DNA of 12,973 nt. Source: Patescibacteria group bacterium. Lineage in GTDB: Bacteria > Patescibacteriota > Microgenomatia > Levybacterales > UBA12049. A program made the position numbers and the translations under genes. Where the stretch lies: the NCBI GenBank assembly GCA_018900295.1, contig JAHIGH010000131.1:1-12973 (forward strand), written 5' to 3'. The notes beneath the pieces are model-generated. The model did not search any database, was not told the DNA's origin, and worked only from the letters and a program-made list of their open reading frames with translations. Positions 11,470 through 12,973 of this stretch are shown here, piece by piece; the stretch's first letter is position 1; every line of letters begins with the position of its first letter.

Positions 11470-12714
11470 ATGCAAAAAGGATTTTTAAAAAAGATCGTCA
11501 TTTTTTTTTCCGTCCTTGGTCCATCAATTATCACGACTATGGCGGGTAATGATGGGGCAGGAGTAATCACCTATTCATTTGCCGGAGCGCGTTTGGGTTA
11601 TACGGCTCTATTTATCCTGCCAATAGTAACTATTTTGTATGGACTTACTCAGGAGATGGGGTCTCGGGTAGCAATTGTTACAGGCAAGGGTCTTGGCGAC
11701 CTTATTCGTGAGCGTTTTGGTGTGCGGGTAGCAATGCTTATTTTTATCACTATTATTATAGCCAATTTTGGTACTCTTTTGACCAATGTCGCCGCTCTGA
11801 AAGTTGCCAGTGAAATGTTGAGTATACCATCCGCCCCATTTATCTTAGTCACAGTCGCTCTTTGCTTTCTACTTGTTACATTTACAGAGTATGATAAAAG
11901 CCAGAAAATATTTCTAACAGGAATAATTTTTTACTTGGCGTATATCTTCTCCGCGATTATGAGTAATCCCAATTGGGGAGAATCAACGAGATCATTATTC
12001 ACTCCTCAAAAAAGCATGCTATCTCAAGAGTATTTTATTCTGGCAATTGCTATCATTGGTACAACTATTACTCCGTGGGGGCAATTCTTTGTCCAAAGCT
12101 ATATGAAGGACAAGAATGTTCCGATAAGCAGGTTAAGATACGCGAAAATTGAGGCATATTTGGGCGCGTTTATCTCTAATTTTTTCTCGTTCTTTATCAT
12201 AATTGCTACCGCGGCAACTCTTTTCGCCCATAAGATTCCTTTAGATTCAGGAGAAAAAGCCGCGCTTGCAATAAAGCCGTTCGCTGGAGAATTAGCAGGC
12301 CTTCTTTTTGCAGGGGGACTCATTAACGCGTCTATTATTGGTATTATTATTATCAGCTTAACCTCGGCATATGCATTTAGCGAGTTTTTTGGTTTTACTG
12401 GATCACTCGATGAGCCGTATAAAAAAGGGAAACCATTTTATCTGAATTTTCTTCTCGCTATGCTTATTCCGACAGTTCTTGTTCTCACTCCTTTTTTTCC
12501 GCTTTTTAAGATCGTGCTCTACACACAGTCTTTAAATGGTATTTTATTGCCTATATTTTTCTACTTCCTTTTAAAGATAGTGAATGACTCCGAGTTGATG
12601 GGAAAATATGTGAATGGAAAACTCTACAATATATTTTCAGTTATTGCAATAATTACTATTGCGCTTACTGCTATCTTGGCAGTAATATTTTCACTTTATA
12701 AAAACTTTACATGA
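11470..12714 (+). CDS. NRAMP-fold divalent metal transporter with atypical ion-site motifs
   Basis: This 414-aa protein has about eleven hydrophobic helices, as in the NRAMP (SLC11) family. TM1 begins SVLGPSIITTMAGNDGAG. The canonical D-P-G-N is replaced by D28-G-A-G31: the Asp is kept and the Asn lost. In TM6 the canonical M-P-H is T201-P-W203 (IIGTTITPWGQFF). The methionine normally favours Mn2+/Fe2+ over Mg2+ and Ca2+, so its loss suggests a different substrate. NRAMP-related Mg2+ transporters (NRMTs) have similarly altered sites, which fits the MgtE-like partner encoded just upstream. Start ATG 11470 lies 3 nt after the previous stop, with GAGG 11 nt upstream, so the two genes form one operon. 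Confidence 0.88.
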   Translation: MQKGFLKKIVIFFSVLGPSIITTMAGNDGAGVITYSFAGARLGYTALFILPIVTILYGLTQEMGSRVAIVTGKGLGDLIRERFGVRVAMLIFITIIIANFGTLLTNVAALKVASEMLSIPSAPFILVTVALCFLLVTFTEYDKSQKIFLTGIIFYLAYIFSAIMSNPNWGESTRSLFTPQKSMLSQEYFILAIAIIGTTITPWGQFFVQSYMKDKNVPISRLRYAKIEAYLGAFISNFFSFFIIIATAATLFAHKIPLDSGEKAALAIKPFAGELAGLLFAGGLINASIIGIIIISLTSAYAFSEFFGFTGSLDEPYKKGKPFYLNFLLAMLIPTVLVLTPFFPLFKIVLYTQSLNGILLPIFFYFLLKIVNDSELMGKYVNGKLYNIFSVIAIITIALTAILAVIFSLYKNFT

Positions 12715-12735
12715 GCAAGTTTATTAATGTAAGAT
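12706..12735 (+). promoter_or_regulatory. Candidate promoter of the SDR gene
   Basis: TTTACA (12706-12711, 5 of 6), an 18-bp spacer, then TAAGAT (12730-12735, 4 of 6). The predicted start (~12742) coincides with the A of the ATG, so the transcript would be leaderless. The -35 lies inside the last codons and stop of the NRAMP gene. TTACAT (12707-12712) and ATGTAA (12727-12732) form an inverted repeat over both hexamers and may be an operator. Confidence 0.4.
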
Positions 12736-12741
12736 AACTAT

Positions 12742-12973
12742 ATGAATCTTGGTCTGAAAAATAAAGTAGCGATAGTTTTAGGCGCAAGCAAAGGGCTTGG
12801 CAAGGCCTGCGCGAAAGCCCTCGCCTTGGAAGGATCACAAGTCGTGATCGGCAGCCGTGATGAAAAAATCCTGAAAGACACAGCGCTGGAATTAGAAAAA
12901 GAAACAGGCAGTAAAATATTGGCAGTATCAACAGATGTAACTATCCCAAAAGACCTGGAAAATTTCGTTGCCC
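12742..12973 (+). CDS. Short-chain dehydrogenase/reductase (SDR), N-terminal part (partial)
   Basis: Seventy-seven codons are seen before the window ends. The protein starts MNLGLKNKVAIVLGASKGLG, a classical SDR Rossmann start with the G-A-S-K-G-L-G form of the TGxxxGxG nucleotide-binding motif at residues 14-20. QVVIGSRDEK follows at the end of the second beta strand, where the R favours NADP(H), and then a helix and D-V-T, the usual Asp that contacts the adenine ring. The Ser-Tyr-Lys catalytic residues lie beyond the window, so the substrate cannot be named; FabG-like and other classical SDRs are possible. It starts 27 bp after the NRAMP stop and probably has its own promoter. Confidence 0.9.
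   Translation, partial: MNLGLKNKVAIVLGASKGLGKACAKALALEGSQVVIGSRDEKILKDTALELEKETGSKILAVSTDVTIPKDLENFVA

Noticed and set aside
1..12973. CRISPR array, rRNA or tRNA genes, integrase
   Set aside because: No regularly spaced repeats, no rRNA-like stretch, no tRNA that folds, and no tyrosine or serine recombinase could be found on either strand.

Overview
AT-rich bacterial DNA with short intergenic gaps. TGA acts as a stop (for example at the mntA/hepT ATGA overlap), so the genetic code is standard. Gene content, a GalT that starts its core with an ELRxxxxSNDWVIIATGRGKKP-like block, several genes with no Shine-Dalgarno, and an IS200-like transposase all fit an uncultivated candidate-phylum bacterium, perhaps Patescibacteria/CPR. 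This taxonomic guess is weak and needs a database search. Almost everything is on the + strand.

Layout. 1-186 (minus): N-terminus of an exported or membrane-anchored protein cut by the window edge. 370-2844: a DUF389 membrane protein and an MscS-type mechanosensitive channel, probably one unit. 3025-4032: a BASS-type (bile acid:Na+ symporter) gene destroyed by a small RAYT/IS200-like transposase element with matching palindromes at each end; only the first ~65 and last ~57 residues of the transporter survive. 4130-4770: a MntA/HepT toxin-antitoxin pair. 4782-4868: a 28-codon relic of an isochorismatase-type hydrolase. 4972-5445: TspO. 5501-6550: GalT. 6600-6749: a four-unit inverted repeat that reaches the -10 of the next gene. 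6767-7814: type I L-asparaginase with a one-base frameshift near its end.

The most interesting region is 7768-9730. The 3' end of the asparaginase gene (31 bp, 30 identical) is repeated about 1.9 kb downstream. Between the two copies sits a compact cassette with its own extended -10 promoter and overlapping genes: an unrecognised 249-aa protein, a SecB-like chaperone-fold protein, and a protein with a D-(x)n-E-C-K nuclease-like signature whose C-terminal tail is in the -1 frame. No integrase is visible. I read this as a small inserted accessory cassette, possibly a defence or toxin-chaperone system, that replaced the asparaginase tail as it inserted. Its function is inference.

9814-10020 is a 5' fragment of an EamA/DMT transporter. 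10057-12714 is a metal-transport unit: a strong promoter, a ~165-nt leader with hairpin, a cytosolic PRC-barrel/MgtE-N/CBS protein, and an NRAMP-fold transporter lacking the usual DPGN and MPH motifs, possibly a Mg2+ rather than Mn2+ system. 12742 to the end: N-terminus of a short-chain dehydrogenase.

Two themes recur. Four starts (3284, 4130, 9814, 12742) lie 6-7 nt after a good -10 hexamer, as expected for leaderless mRNAs. The window is also rich in gene remains: a disrupted BASS gene, an isochorismatase stub, an EamA stub, and frameshifts in the asparaginase and in the nuclease-like gene.
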